Shown: positions 48,643 through 63,400 of the stretch, piece after piece | Position numbering within the stretch: the first letter of the stretch is position 1 | How the letters are laid out: every line of letters starts with the position of its first letter | DNA from: Edolisoma coerulescens | Taxonomy: Eukaryota > Chordata > Aves > Passeriformes > Campephagidae | Assembly: GCA_013397115.1 (NCBI GenBank) | Contig: VWZW01001252.1 | Span: 62,001-126,000 of the forward strand | Length of the DNA: 64,000 nt | Direction of reading: 5' to 3' | The notes under the pieces: model-generated | What the model was told of the DNA's origin: nothing | Seen by the model: only the letters and a program-made list of their open reading frames with translations | The model's database searches: none | Made by a program: the position numbers and the translations under genes

Positions 48643-51600
48643 GAGGAAAGGGGTTCAGCCTGTCTGAGGTCATTTTGAGGTGTGCTGAGGGCAATTTGCA
48701 TTGGGCTGGGGTTTCTTAACAACGTTCTCAAATACAGCAGAACAGTTGTTTTTAAATGTCAGACAACATTTATCCAACTTGTCCTGCACAGTCCTCCTCT
48801 TCTGTCCAGGGAGTAGCAGCCATCTGGCTGATGCTCTGGGTTGTTTTCCTCCTGGCTGGATTTCTCCATTTAGCTGCCAGCATTTTTGTTCTTTGATGAC
48901 TGGGTTTGTAAGCTGGTACCCACTGCTAATGATAATGGCTACTGAGGTCTATTACAGAGCAGTGTAATACTGACAGTTTACATCCCAGAATGGGGAAAAA
49001 ACCACAAGGGTTGGAGCGCAGAGAGGCAGAATGTGTGGGTATGGATTTCGCTCCAGGATCAGCTGTGCCTTCCTTGACTAATTAATCTGCAAGATTCGAA
49101 CAGTCGGTAGAATGAAAAAAATGGGTCAACTTGGCAGCATGGGACTTCAATAAATAAAAATGAGGCAATAGCTTGGACTATGTCTGTGCTTTGTCCAGGT
49201 TTGAAGCAAACACAATAAAAAATATGGTGTTAAAAAATGAGATGAACCGATGACAGATGAGGGTGAACCCTGCGAGGCAATTTGTTCTATGCCCAGGAAA
49301 GAAGGTGTCAGTACCTTTACTGACGGCCAGACCACGACACCATTAGGATGCAGAAATGGACAATGCACTTAATGCATGAAAATTAAACAGGTTTCTCACA
49401 GGGAACAGTAACACAAAAAAATAAAGGCAGCTCTAGTCTATACAGTCATAGTTTTACTTTGATTTAACATTTATATTGCATGCATGGGGGTTTTTCCAGA
49501 GTTTTGGAAGCTCAGGCAATCCCAAAGGAAGCCAAGCATCCCATAACGTGCGTTAGTACTTGTTCTTCCAGTTTGTGGAGGCGGAGTTGAAGGACTGACC
49601 ACCATCATGAATCTTGTCCTTCCTTACTGCAAAATGAGCTGGTGTCTGACTGGGGTAAAGCCAACTGCCCACCACTGGGACATGGATCAGTGCTCATTCA
49701 GGGGAAGCAAATTAATTTTGTGCGCTTCTAAAGCTCAGTTTTCAATGGATTTGGTGTAAAAGATGTTAAAAGAGATTAATTAAGTGGTTTGGAGACCAGA
49801 ATATGACTCCTCTGTGCAAATTCTGTAGTGTCTTATATACTTACATAAAGACCAACTTCTCCAATCCCATAAAAAGCAAGAAACTTGAAAGATGGAGGCA
49901 GGAGACCTCCTTCCTTATAGCTTTGAGACCCCCATCCTTCATTAAAATGCCATCAAAATCAGTTCACAAGTAAAAGAAGCCAAACACCTATATGCCAGAA
50001 GCAAGTGTATGCAAGTCTTGTTTTTACAGGAACACGAGGGTAGGCAGCTGAACACACCTTGTGACAAACTGGACCTAATTCTGTCCAGATTCAGAGTAGG
50101 CAGCAGGCCACTTCTCCCACAAAGGGGAGCTGCAGTGTATATTGAGTCAGTCAGAGGATGCCAGTCATGTTCCCCCTCTAGGCACCAAGTTCTTCTACCT
50201 CTCTCAAACACAGCACTGATTTAATCTAAGAAGGTTTACAGAAAATAACTTGTTCTCTCCTTTCTTCACAGAGTGTCTCTTTCCCACTTGCTCTGCCCAC
50301 TCCCATCCTACCCTTGGATCACGAGCAGACTTAACTCGCTCCATTACCAGTTCTCATCTGGGAGAAATCTTGCTTTGTACAAGGTACCAAGGAGTAAGAA
50401 CATTTTAAAAGGATGACTGAGCAGGACAACATTACAACACAAATTCTGGCCCCCAGTCATGCACACGAACAACTGAGCCACCTGCCAACATTTAAAGCAA
50501 ATGTGTAGAACAAATTTCTTTGTTAATTTACTGACCAATTTCCCTCCTCCTTCACAAAGGGAACACTGTGCTCCACCCCTCCCCTCTTTGGGCAGCTCAC
50601 TCCCATCCTCTGCCCAGCATTTCATTTTGGTCTTGTAATTGTTGTCTGCTACAGAGGCTACTTACAGCTACAGAAGACAAATGACAGGCAAAAAGCAGCT
50701 AAGAACCACTGAATTTGTCCAAAAGCATTACATGGTATATATTTCATTCTGTAACTTAACCAGGCAGCCACAATAAAAGCCCCAGACATCTCTCCTTGTC
50801 CAGAAGCAATTCAGGCCCTGGGGAACGATCTTGAATAGTGGCTAATGTGGGTGATGCCATCTCTAACGCAACAAGGTCAAAATATGTAATTAGCATTTTT
50901 CTCTCAGGGTTTCTCTCTCCTGCTGTGGTGCTCACTCCGCTGGCTCTCCCGGCTGTGGGCCGGCCTCCCTCGCTGCAGGGGAAATCAGGAACGAGCTCCA
51001 CTGAAGACAATAGCAACAGCCCCACAGCAACCAGTTTCTAAGGGTACTCAGCACTCACTGGTGCCAACTCAAATGTTACAACGAAAGCCCAACTCAACCA
51101 TCCAAGAGGTTGGTCCTCCCTTCATATTGGATTTTATCAGATCAACACTTAGAGCAAGAAGCAAAAGCAGAAGCTAAGAGTAGAACATGTGAACCGGGTG
51201 AAGGGGACCTCATGAGAGCTGTTGGCATTTCAGGATCACAGCAATGAACTTTCACTGGGATCTCGGCCCTTTCAGTGGAGTCTTAAAGACATTTTAAAGG
51301 TAAAGAGTTGCCATGACAAGGAGGGCATTTGCTGCAGGTTCTGTGGGATGATGCCTGTAGTAAAACCTCCACCCTCCTCTCTGCACATAGCACTGGTAAC
51401 TGTAAGTCATTTATGTATTCCATGGGCGTCTCCAAAGGATGTCCTCCAAACAGAAGGTGCTGGAGAGGCAACAAAACTTTATGGCATGGTGTAGATTTGT
51501 TTCTCATATGGAGACCTGCTATTATCTTTATTAGGCTCATGTCCCCCTTTCCCAGCACATGCGTTGTGTCTGCCCTTCTATCTCACCTGTATCCCTCTCC

Positions 51601-53777
51601 CTGGGATCAGCCTGCTGGGTGCTGCTGTTGTCCCTTCTGAGGCAGGAGGGAGGCAGCTGGGAGGAGGAAGAGGTCACTGCCTGTGGCACAATAGCCTGTA
51701 ATAAATCAACCCAAATCTCCCACATTGTTGCCCGAAGCAAAGAGCACATCTTTAACTCTGTCTCACAGCAAACACCACAACCTGTGAGGTCTCCTTGATT
51801 CATATATCTCTCCCCCATTTCCCTCCCTGGCAGTTTTCTTCTCTTTATCTTTACCTGAAAACCACAGCACACTTGAAATCTGTCAAATGGTTTCCATTTG
51901 TATCAGAAATCTCAGTATTAATAATACATTTTTACCCTATTATTTCTAGTTTCAGTGAAACTTCACAGCAAGCTTACAATTTCTGCCTTATAAACACTTC
52001 CATAACATGATTTCATGAAGTCTGGATGATACCTAAAGCAGCAACAGAACTGCCACTCAGTCCCATGAGTCTCTGCTTTGAGGAGGGATGCTCGTATCCC
52101 TTCTTGTGGTACCTGGGGTTTGCTGCCATCAAGTCATTTCAAGTAATTGAAAGGTGCACATTTCAAATCCCAGCTACGGGGGAAAGTCCAGCCGTCCTCT
52201 CCTCTGAGAGATAAGGAAAGGAAAGCAAAAATCACCTATTCTCCATTTAACAAGACAATAAAACAGGATAATCTGAAGAGCGATGCAAGAAATTCCAATG
52301 TTCACTGTTCAAAAGATTATCATTCCTTTTAAAGTTGTTTTTTACTTCTTGCTCTTTCACAAAGCCCCTCAACCTCTGCAGTCTGTGCCTCTCCTGCAAA
52401 TCACAGTGATCCAATTTCACCCCATGTCCCCATCTTTCCTATTGCCCTCCTCCAGCTCTCTAAGGCCTCTACAGTCCTGCTCAATGGGGAGACAGAAACC
52501 TCAACCCTTTCTCTCCTCCTCACCTTCCAGAGAATTATCTTTGATAATACTGCTTGAGTTATGTGATCTGCATTCACTCTGTTTGTTCCTGGCAAGGTTT
52601 CCTTGGCTGCTCCTGCACTGACAGAGTTGCTCACTTCCACCTGCACATGCTGCATTCTCCTTTCCTGGAGTTCACCTGTGTCTCTCCCGTACCACACACT
52701 CCCAGCAGCTCAAACACACCCCAGCCCCACAGACGTGTGATCCATGACTCACAGTGCAAGTCAGCACTTAAGCTGCTTTCCCAAACCCAAATCCAAATCA
52801 TCTGACCAAGCAGGCTGCAGCGCACAAACACAATCCACCTCAAAAATCAAGTTGTGTGACCAGGCATCATTTGCTACAGGAAATTTTTCCTTTGCTACTT
52901 GAGAACACGGCAGAATTTCTGGACAATTTCAGTGCTAAAAAAATGCCTCTGCAGTCTGAGTTGGTCCTACTGCCTCAGCTCAACTGCTGGAGAAATGCTT
53001 CTCTTAATAACATTTATTACTTCTAGTATCCCAGGTGAAAATTAAATACAGCATGGAACTAATCAATAATAATAATAGTCGATATGATACACAAATTAAC
53101 CTGGTGCTGACATTAGAACTGAAAAAGTCAAAGCCAATAGTTGTTGGCAGCCACATCTGGCATTTCAGTCTACATCAAACACAGCTGGAGTTGCTCATTT
53201 AATAAGAATTTAACATGAGGTGAGAAATCCTCATCATGTGACAGAGGTGTGCAGCCAGGGCGGATGCAGCTGCAAAGTGGATTTTGGTGCAGTCCAGTCC
53301 CACAGCACAGCAACAATGGGATGCACAGAAACACAAGCTAGAGCAATGGGGATTCCTGAACAACTGGAATATGGATAAATGTGGGGATACCAGCAGAGCT
53401 AGAAAGCTGTATTCTGGAACCATTATTTCATCAGTAAACACAGGGGGCCTAATTTTGTTCTCAAATACTGTGATATAGAAAGTTACAGTGGAATCAGAGT
53501 AATCCCACTGCAAGAAAAAAACATTAATAACAGAATCAAATTTGTACTACCTGTGAATCAATGGGAACAGCATCTGCCGTGCTGCTCTGACTTATTTTGC
53601 TTCAGGATTTGTGGCAGCCCCTCCACTTACAATGGGAGGTACAGCAGTTGCTTCCACTGGTAGTAAATGATACCCTCGAGCAGGTGCTGCAGAAAAATCT
53701 TATGAATAGCTGTCTCAGGGCTGCTCAAACAGAAAACAGATATCGCATTTTAAAAAGAAGAAAAATAAGAAAGGCAC

Positions 53778-53839
53778 ACAGTAGCCTTGTTTAGACATCT
53801 CAACAATAACAGTAGCCTTGTTATGACATTGACAATTAC
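53778..53839 (+). repeat. Tandem duplication, 31-bp unit, two copies
   Basis: The word ACAGTAGCCTTGTT occurs at 53778 and again at 53809, each followed by a similar (T)A(T)GACAT segment and an ACAAT motif. The second half of each unit has diverged, so it is an imperfect local duplication. Confidence 0.8.
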
Positions 53840-56800
53840 CAACCAAAATTATACGAAGGTGATGCTCCTTGTTTTGTCTATTTGAGGTTTTAAATAACAT
53901 CATCCATTATTTAAAAAGCAAAGATGTTTACTGAATTGCTCAAGTTTCTTTACAGCTTGGACCCACTGACAAAATTTTGGACTCTGAACTTATTACTAGG
54001 CTAGAAGCATGAGGTCCTTGCTTGTTCCCACCATGTGCTACCATAAGCTAGAGATGCTTCCTTTTACAGTGTAGTCTTTTAAGTAAATGTCACCAAAAAT
54101 TTCTAACTGCCTGTCTATTTTTTCTCCCCTAAATCATCTGTCATAATTTCTCTATTCTAGCAAAGTACAATTCCTTTTAAGGAGCCAGAAACTGTGGGAC
54201 TCTGTCTCCAGGTTCAAATCACACTTATCATATTTAATGTGTAGATAAAGAGTTAGATTAAAATAGTATTAGAGGTTACAAAAAACAGCTCCTATTGTCA
54301 ATTCTGACAATATCAAATTTTTGAGTGCTTGACTATGCCTTCAATGTTCTTTTAATAGAAATCCTTGAAGATTATTCTCAGGTTTTGGAAAGAAAAGAAA
54401 AAATTGGAGAGAAAAATTACAGTGCCAGGATGGAAGCTAAACATGAATCTACAGAGATTTGCACAAAGCTTCTTGCCCAGCCGAATTTTAATGGGGCTTT
54501 TAAAAGCACATCCTCAACACAAAGGCAAAGCCATGACAGCTTTCAAGCTTTTAATGACTCAAGTTCTTCAGTGAAGACCAAATACACACACATAAGTGAG
54601 ACTATTTTCCTTATGCCTCTCTGATAAATAGCTTATCTTTTGCTTTATCAACAAAACCTGCCTGAAGCAAAAGGAGAGTATATTTGGGTTCAGATAGCTA
54701 AACTAGGACAACAGAGAGCAGGGTCTTAAAAATGGAAGTTTTGAACAGTGTTCACCACATGTAGCTTTGCTACCTCCATTTTACTGCCATCACAGTTCCT
54801 ATGGCAGCGATGCACAGACTCCAACCCCCCAAAAGGGAAGGAGAATACATGTCTTTGTTAAGCAATCTACAACAAAAGAAAGAATAAATTGCAAGGTAAA
54901 CTGTTGTTATCCCTTTTGTGAAGTACAGCAGCAAAATGCTGTGAATAATAACAGAATATCCTCATTCCCCACTCATGTCCATCATTCCCTTCCATGAGGG
55001 CACGCAGGAGGGCTGGATGCAGACTGCATGTAAAATCTCCAGCCTACACAGGCAGCTGTGTACTTCAGGAGCTTCTGGAAATATCCAGCAGGATAACTCC
55101 ACAGACAGCACCTGGACAAGGAACATGCACCACTGAGGAAAAGCCACTGTTCCAGGGAAGACTGGGATATCACTGTTGCAAATGCTTGCACTCCTTTATT
55201 CTCAGACTCCAAAGCATCACTCCTGAACACCACCTCTCCTCTCACCTTAACAGCACGTTCTGTGCAGTACTGGATGACTGGTTCATTTTCACAACCTACA
55301 GTCCCCCAAATACTGTTATCAGAGACCCCCATGTGAACTCATGCAGAGAAGGGTACAGCCTGGCATTGCACAATTATATTTTCTCTAGTGCTGTTTCTTT
55401 AAAAAGAAAATATATGCACAAATCCCCAAAACACACTGTCATTGTGACGACCCCCTTGTACAGTGTCCCAGAGGTCCTGCAGCAGCCCCAGGGAGGGTGC
55501 TGGGGGCTGAGGTGTGGGGTTACCACCATGGGTGGGAACCTGCCAGGACAGGAACTTCTGAAAGCAACTTCTCCACCTGTGAAAATGTAACATTTAATTT
55601 GTCCATAAACCGAGTGTATTTTATACATAGAGCACATTCATTACCTCAAGTCCTAAGCATCTTCAGAATAAGGGGAAATGAACCCCCCCAACAACCTCTA
55701 AATCAATCAAAAATAAAAACCATTAGCACCATGTCTTTCCACCCTCCCCCTTCCAATTTAGTTAGTGTCAAAAGAGTAATGAGTAATCAGGAAAATTCCT
55801 GTTAGGCTTATCTCTCAGTCCAGTGGGATCTCTAAATCCTTTATCAGCATTCACAATGAAAAATAAGATAACACCCACACTTGTTTAGCCCAGACTAGAC
55901 ATAGTCTGATACATGTTTGCGGAGTGACAGGAATTTACATCGGGCAGGAATCCAGTTTTCCAGAATCTTCCTGCACCCTCACTGTGCCCAAATCTGTGTG
56001 GAAGCATCCAAAGAAGCAACAGCATCTCACAATTTCCAGAGCCTTTCAGTGACCCTTTTTATAAACTGCATTTCAACCACCGGTGTATGATCCCCACTCT
56101 CTTCAAGATAAATGTGTTATTGGTCTGTAGCTTGAGAAACAAACTGCCAGGGCCATGGGGACTTTATAATTATATTTGTATTCTGGAAAAACCCTTGTGC
56201 CACTTAAACTCCAGTAATTCTGTAGCTTTTGCAGGCATCACTGATTTCTCTGGGAGGGACATTGGAAAGCACTGCAGCAAGGATGCTCCGCTGCTGACAC
56301 AGCTGCCTCTGTGCCAAAGGCTCAGCTGAGTCATCTCCACTCTGCAAGGCCTTGGTCTGAGGCTCCCAGGTGGCCATGGATTAAGATTTGTTATGCATCC
56401 TGGAATTCCCACACTCAGTGACCTCACTGGATGAAATCTTGTGACCTCCTGACTCTCAGGGAGAGACTTCACCATTATTGCTGCCACCAACACAGCTGAG
56501 TGTGCAAAGCTCTCCATACGGCACGAGATAGACTTGGAAAAGATCAAAATTCACTGGGCTGGGATCCTCCAACATCACATGGCAAGAGCTGCTTCACATC
56601 TTTTTTTCCTCTACAACAGGAAGGCAGAATGGTCACAATGCTAAAGGATCAGCAACTTTCCCCATCACACCCCATCCACGTGGTGGAGCATCCCCTGTGT
56701 GGATATCACCACCAGGAGCAATGCTTGGCTCTCTTCATCCTTTTCATACTCAACCAATCCAGCACATCCCAAGTGAACCAAAATAGAACTTTAGTTTACT

Positions 56801-57980
56801 ATTTTATGCATCTCTAGATCAGAACTGCATAATTAGCTGCCAGAAGTCAATGCATAATCAAATAAGAGAGTGAAAGTAATAAAGAAAAAACCAACAACAT
56901 AAACCAATCCCAAATTATTAACACAAATGGCAAGACTGACTGTGAATATTTCCATGAGAAATACTCACAATGAAAGATGAAAGCAAAAGCATACCAGAAA
57001 CAAATACTTTGGAAGCTCGTTACTTGGTCACCTAGAAAAATTTCCACTAGACACAAGAAAGTACTGGAAAATCTGGAGAAACCCCAAACTTCAGGAAATT
57101 CTGCAAAGACTAAATCTCCTGTCAGAGCCAGCGCTCATAAAAGAGCTCATTCATCTTACATATTTTGCCTAGAAAACATAAATCCCTGGGCTAACCTGAA
57201 CCACAGCAGAGTGGTTCACAGAGGAGGAATTCTCTTCTGGACACAAACTAGCTTCGAAAAAGCAAGATGGAAAATTTTTCTGTAGCAGCCTGTGCATATT
57301 ACTCCAAGGGCGAAAAGAAATATGTTATGCACAAATATATCCAGCACTGGCTACTGCTGGAGGCAGAATGTCAGCCACAAAGGGCCAACAGACTGATCCC
57401 ACATGACAATCCTATATTTCTGTGTATTTAACCATATAATTAAAACCTGCTGCTGCTACACATACTAATTAGATGGACAGCATTTCATTTCAGGAGTCAG
57501 CACCCCCTTGACCGACAGCATGGCAGCACCAGGTGCCTGCAGCAGCCAGGCAAAGGCTTTGCTGTTCAGAGATGTCAGCGCTGGCTCATCAGAGGACACC
57601 CTGGGAGGGCTGGATGGGGGATTAACAGCAATTTCCCCTTCACTGCACAAATTTCATTAAAGTCACCAAAGGTTGGACTGCTCCAAGCATAAGAGACACT
57701 GCCTGTACCACCTTGCAAGGAACCAGGGGCAAACCCAGGTTCCAGGAAAATCCACCGGGGCCTCAGCAGAGGATGCTCCACAGTAAGTCTGAGAAGCTGT
57801 AACACAGGGCTTCAGGTAATTAAGGCTTCACACGCTGTTTCCAGGGTCCATACAGTGTCCAGCTCTGATTGTGGCTGTAGCTGCTGCCATTTGCAGCTTG
57901 GCAGAACATTCTAAAGCAGATTAATCATTGCACAGGAAAATCTGCACTGAGGGAGAACATGACTTACACTGATCTAATTT

Positions 57981-57995
57981 CCCCCCCCCCGCCCC
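57981..57995 (+). repeat. Poly-C tract
   Basis: Ten C, one G and four C form a near-homopolymer. Confidence 0.9.
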
Positions 57996-60344
57996 ACCGA
58001 TGACCCACAACACCACAGGTGCATGTCTGACACCACAGAAAAAAACCTCAATCCTGGCTCCAGGTGCACCGTATTAAATATGTCCCTTATCCCCACAGAA
58101 CAGCCTCAGCACCAAGTGCAAGACTCCTGCAGACCTTCAGCTGGTCTTCGGACATCTCATGGCCACTCATGTTTATCTACTGCCCTCCCAGTTCCCAAGA
58201 AAAGACAGAAGACACTTCTACATAAGAAACAGCAGCCACAAACCATACAAGAACAGCGTTCTGTGGATTCAGAACAACACAAAAGGGAAACCAGTCTTGC
58301 ACACATCGAGCTCACAAAGCATCAATAGTTACACTGACCACACACATTCATTTACACATCAGCCTGGGCTTTAACCTAATTGCTTTCTGCATACATAAAC
58401 TCAAAGGAAAAATAGTTCATCTCAGACCTCAACCAATCACAGCACCACAAGCCCAGCGGGCTCAGGCCAGAGCTGGGCTGGCTGCTCTGCAGGTGGGGCG
58501 GCTCCACACGCAGCACAACCTTTGGTCATTGGATGTAGCACAGCTCCCTCGCTCTCCTAATCCCTGTCACTCAGCTGCCTTCAGGAAACCAAGGGCTGTA
58601 ATCACCACACTGCCTTTTAACTGAAAAGACAGCATTACATTTCATCAGCCATTTCACTGTCACACTGCATTGTCCGCACAGGATAATGAGCCCGAAGGCT
58701 GTGCTGCTCCCAGCACTGCAGTTTGATAGGGAACATATTCCTGCACGGCACACAGTGACAGGAGCCTGCCCTGGAGCACAGGGAGACCCTGCAGACACGT
58801 GCAGGGACAAGGCACACCTGTGTCTCTGCTCGGGTGTTTCAGCCTGGAGATCTGAACTGAGGCTTGGGGTTGAGTCTTCCCAGTTCTCTCAGCAGAAACT
58901 TGCAACCCTCATGGAAACAACGCAGAACCCATCTTTAAGAGCTTCTCTGGCTAAATACATAAAATAAGTTGATAATAATAAAAGCATCACTGGAGAAAAA
59001 AAAATTGTTGTGTTTCATAGAAACTGCTGAGTATCTGTAAGGGAAATGATGTTAGGTTGTAACTTATCTGACTATATCTTATGGTTTTTGCTTCTTTTTG
59101 GTTCATCCTGAATATTACAAAATTGGGTTGTTTATAATCAGCATTTATTTTCACATTCCTAAGACATACTAATAGCTGAGCTATAGCACTGCAGTGAAGT
59201 GTTAACTGAATTTTTCCAGCACTTCTCTTCACCTTTCCACTCTCCACTGACGAAAAAATCTTTTCCAGCTGAGTTCAGCAAACCTGCATATCTGAGTGAA
59301 GGCAGCAAGGCCTCACACTGAGTCACAGCCAGTTTAGGTACAAACAGTTCCAAAGCAAAATTAAAAACAAACAAACAAAGCCAACAACAAAATCTGGGAT
59401 GCTTATTTAAAGCTACAAACTGTTGATCTAAAAAGTTGGTGCTGACTAGGGAGAAAATAGAGTCAGAACATTTTTAATTTGTGAAATGTTAGCAAAATTT
59501 ACCAATGGGGAATACCAAACTAAGCTATGCATAACTAAAGTGCTAATAAATACCAGTACGAGCCAGGCTCCAAGCTCAGTGACACTGGGATAAATCCAGT
59601 CTAAATGCATGACTAGGACAGCTCTGTCCTTACAAATCTATCCAATTGCCAGCAAGAAGAATTTTAGTTGCAGAGAACACAGGTCAAGGAGGACTCATCC
59701 ACCTGCACCCTGTACCCCTCCTGCCTGTTCTTCCTGCATGCAGTTTAACTGGGCAGCATCATTCACAAACAGCAGTCTCCCCCTTTCTGCACTGCAATTT
59801 AATATTGCAATTATTTAATCCTACCTTATGTCATCCTGAGCTCTGTGCCTACACACAGCTTCCAGAAAGCAACTCACATGTAAACCATACAGCAACTATT
59901 AGTCCATACATTATGTAAGCAATAATCTGGAGAGCAGGGGCGGGGGAAGAGGGGGGAAAAGGAACAAATCCATAGCATTAGTAGGCTGGCTAAATGCCCC
60001 ATTTCCAATGAATATCAATTTGCTGGTTACCTGAACAGCACAGGGATTACAGATTTCACCCATGCTGACAGATGGCATTTTGCAGTTTTGATCCATGACA
60101 CATTTAAAGGAATACATTCATGAAGCAAGACACACGAGAAAGAGTAAAGGGCCTGAGACAGGAAAACACGGACTGCATTAAGCATGCAAGATTCATGCAT
60201 GCAAGGTTTTGCTCTGCTGTCACACCAGGATTGATCCCATTAACTTCCATGGGGACAGGCCCGATTTACTCAATTGTAAACAATCAAAATGAGGCCTGTG
60301 GCTCGAGTCCAACAGAGCAATTCATTTTCAGCACTGCAGGCTCC

Positions 60345-60424
60345 TCGGGCTCCATCAGGGCCAGGCACGCTCGGGAATTTGCCAGAATGAGCCACGGTGC
60401 GCTCGGACAGGCGGCAGCTCCCGG
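60345..60424. promoter_or_regulatory. Compact CpG cluster (possible regulatory element)
   Basis: Eight CpGs fall in 80 bp, with CACGCTCGGG, GGTGCGCTCGGAC and GGCGGCAGCTCCCGG. It is isolated in CpG-poor DNA. It does not encode a leucine-rich signal peptide on the minus strand, so it is not the LRP8 first exon as far as I can see. Confidence 0.33.
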
Positions 60425-63400
60425 ATGCACCTGGCTCATCCTGCTTTCACTTCATCCAGGTGCTCAGCAGAAGTACTGTAGGATGAATAAGGTACCTTTA
60501 TTTATGATGTGGAAGCAATTATACAGCACGGGGTCCAAGCTGTCCCCTTCACTGGTTAAACAAATATAAACCCCCTTAAAGAGCAGCATAAATGTGACAT
60601 GGTCTCTCACTGTTCCCCAGGCAGACAAGTATTACCCTGAGAGCTGTTCCTGGGCAGAGGTGAGTGTGCAAGGGCAGACAGGAGATACAGCATCACTAAG
60701 GGTGAGATAAAATACATTAAAGTGTGCTACTGAACATCACATCCTTACATGACAAAGAAAATTTCCAAGGTTCCTGTTTGAAATCTAAACAAAACACACC
60801 TTTATTTGCTCTTGATTTCACTGTCTCTCTCTGTGTTCTCAAAGACTGTCAGAAAGCTACAGGCTACAAACTCTCTGCTCTCATGCCCACATTTCACTTA
60901 CTGGCTTTTACAGTAGTTTAAAATTTTGTCAATTTTATTGGTTTTATACAAGCCCCAGTGATCAATCATGAAGTAAAGGATATGAAGTAAAAATGCAATA
61001 AACATTATTGCTTGACAGCTGCCTGGTGGCCCATGTGGGACCAGCTGATGGCATTACTCCAAGACCTAATAGAGAAGCTTATACCTTCAGATTAACATTA
61101 ATTGGCATCCTCAGGGCAGCACAAGCCAAGAGGCCAAGGACCAAATGGGCCACAAAAATTCAGCAAACCACTTCTCCCTCAGCTGAGGGGAGGCAGACAG
61201 GCAGCCTGCAATGGAGAAACTTCTTTGTTCTTCCCAAGGAGAGGCAAACACACAGACAGTGCCCTGACAGGTCTCTGCAGAGGGTGACAGATGATTTCAT
61301 AGACAATGAAGTTTTAAACAAAACAAATAATAAAATAAAAGACAGAGAGAGCAGATTGCCTCTGATGTGACCAGAGATATCCTTTGAGGATGCTAATGGA
61401 GTAGAGAATTGATTATAAAGCTTGCCTTTTTTGCAGCACACACAGTAAAGAACAAGTGCTTGAATCAAACATGAGCATGCATAAAGATGGCCTTCCCTGG
61501 AAGACAGCTTTAGACTCTGAATTTTTGGCAACAAAATGTGCAAAACAATAAAATATTTATCAAACAGCTTTGGTCCAAAGACCCATGCACAGGCTCTGGA
61601 CTATTTTGATGCAGACAAACCAGGGAGCTCTTGGTACCTTAGCTCAGCTCCTCTGATTGGACTCTTTCTGTTAAAACTGGAGATTTTAGTTCTTCTCACT
61701 GACAGGATTCATTATAAATGCAGCTGTTGGGAAGCTAACGCCACCAGTGACTTCTCCTTCCCTGTTTATTTGGAGTTAGGAGGAGGTTTTTGTTTGGTTT
61801 CTTCTCAGAAAATTCTGGTAACTTCCTCCTCTGGACAGGAGGCAGCACAGTAATATGTGGTCTTGTGCCTCAACACCTGGGCATCACATGGGATTCTCAA
61901 ACAGATCCCACGTGAAAATCTGCCACATAAACAAACAACAGACTTCTCATTAATATATCAGCTTGTTTAAAAAAAAAAAAGTTTCAGACTTCCTTAAGCT
62001 CTCAGGATCCAGGTCACAGGAAAACTGCCTGTCACACACTTCTCAGCTTCTGACATGTCAGCACTTAAATGCTCCCAGCAGGAGCCTGCTTGCACCTGCT
62101 GCTTCCCCCTCTCCCCTTTGCCCCCCTCGCCATCCCAGAGACAGTGACGGGTTTGGCACTGTGACACAGAAGCAAAAGGCACCTTCTCCTTGGAGCCAGT
62201 GCTGTGCCACTGCTCTCAGCAATATATTCACTGAGAGGGTTCACACTTCCCAAACTGAGCTGGAACTACGAATTCTAACACAGGACTGACCATGTTTTAG
62301 ACTGGACATGCTTACACAGAGCAGGGCAGAGGTGGATGTAAGGCACCCTCCCCTCCACACCTTCCCATGGCCAGCTCGCTCCTGACCTGAAACACACAAG
62401 GAAACAGTTGGCACCAACACAGGGTGTTGAACACAGAGCAAGCAAGTCTATAACAAGGCTTGCCACTGATTCACAGGACATTCAGGTGGTCCATGATGTT
62501 TTCAGGCTCATAAAGAAGGACGGGATACCTTAAAGAGAGTCTTGGGCTCAATGAAGTTAAGTTGCCTCAACCAACAGCTTCTAAATGTGATAAACAGTCT
62601 GGGGGGAATGGCCTCAGCAATCACTGAGCTGCACACGCAACACCATCTCAGCCACCACCTCACTGTGTCTTGATCTTGTTGGGACCCCACTATGTGTGTA
62701 CAAAGCTCCCACACAGGCAACTAAAAGCACAAAACATGGACCAATGCTAAAGTAACCCTCAGTACCCAAGGAGCCAGGCTATGCGAGTCAATTCAGTAAA
62801 TAAAAACAAAATGCTGGCCAAGAATCATTCTCCAAAAACTACTTTGCATGCAACTGTGTACCAGTAGCCAATTAATTTAGGAGATGAAGTACACTTTGCA
62901 AAGACACCAGTCCCATGGTAATGATGTCTGTACCAAGAGATCAGCAGGGGACGTGGGGGAAGGAAAGGGGTTAGGGAGAGTTGCCAGGCTGCTGTTCAAG
63001 GAAGATGCTTTGATCTAAGACAGAAGGAAAAAAAAAATTAAGCATCCTTTAGACTATATCAGCATGGTTTATTTATCAAGCTAGAACCTATTACAACTGT
63101 ACTGATTGCTTTGAAGCTCCCTGGCCTATGTCAACTGTTTATTTATGATTCCATAATTGAGTTATGTCAGAAGTGCCAGCCCGGGAATCAGACTGCTTCC
63201 TAAGGGACAGCGAACATGAGTCTGTTTTAACTCCATGGTGCTTCAGTGTCTGCTGTCAGGATGCACCGGTTTCTGTTCCAAACTGGGCTGCTCTCCCCTA
63301 AGGGCTGAGAGATGCTGAATGCTCCATGACAATGACACTAATAACTTGATCGAGAGAGGAAAAGGCTGCCACTGAACAAACCAGCATCTGCCAGCTGCGC

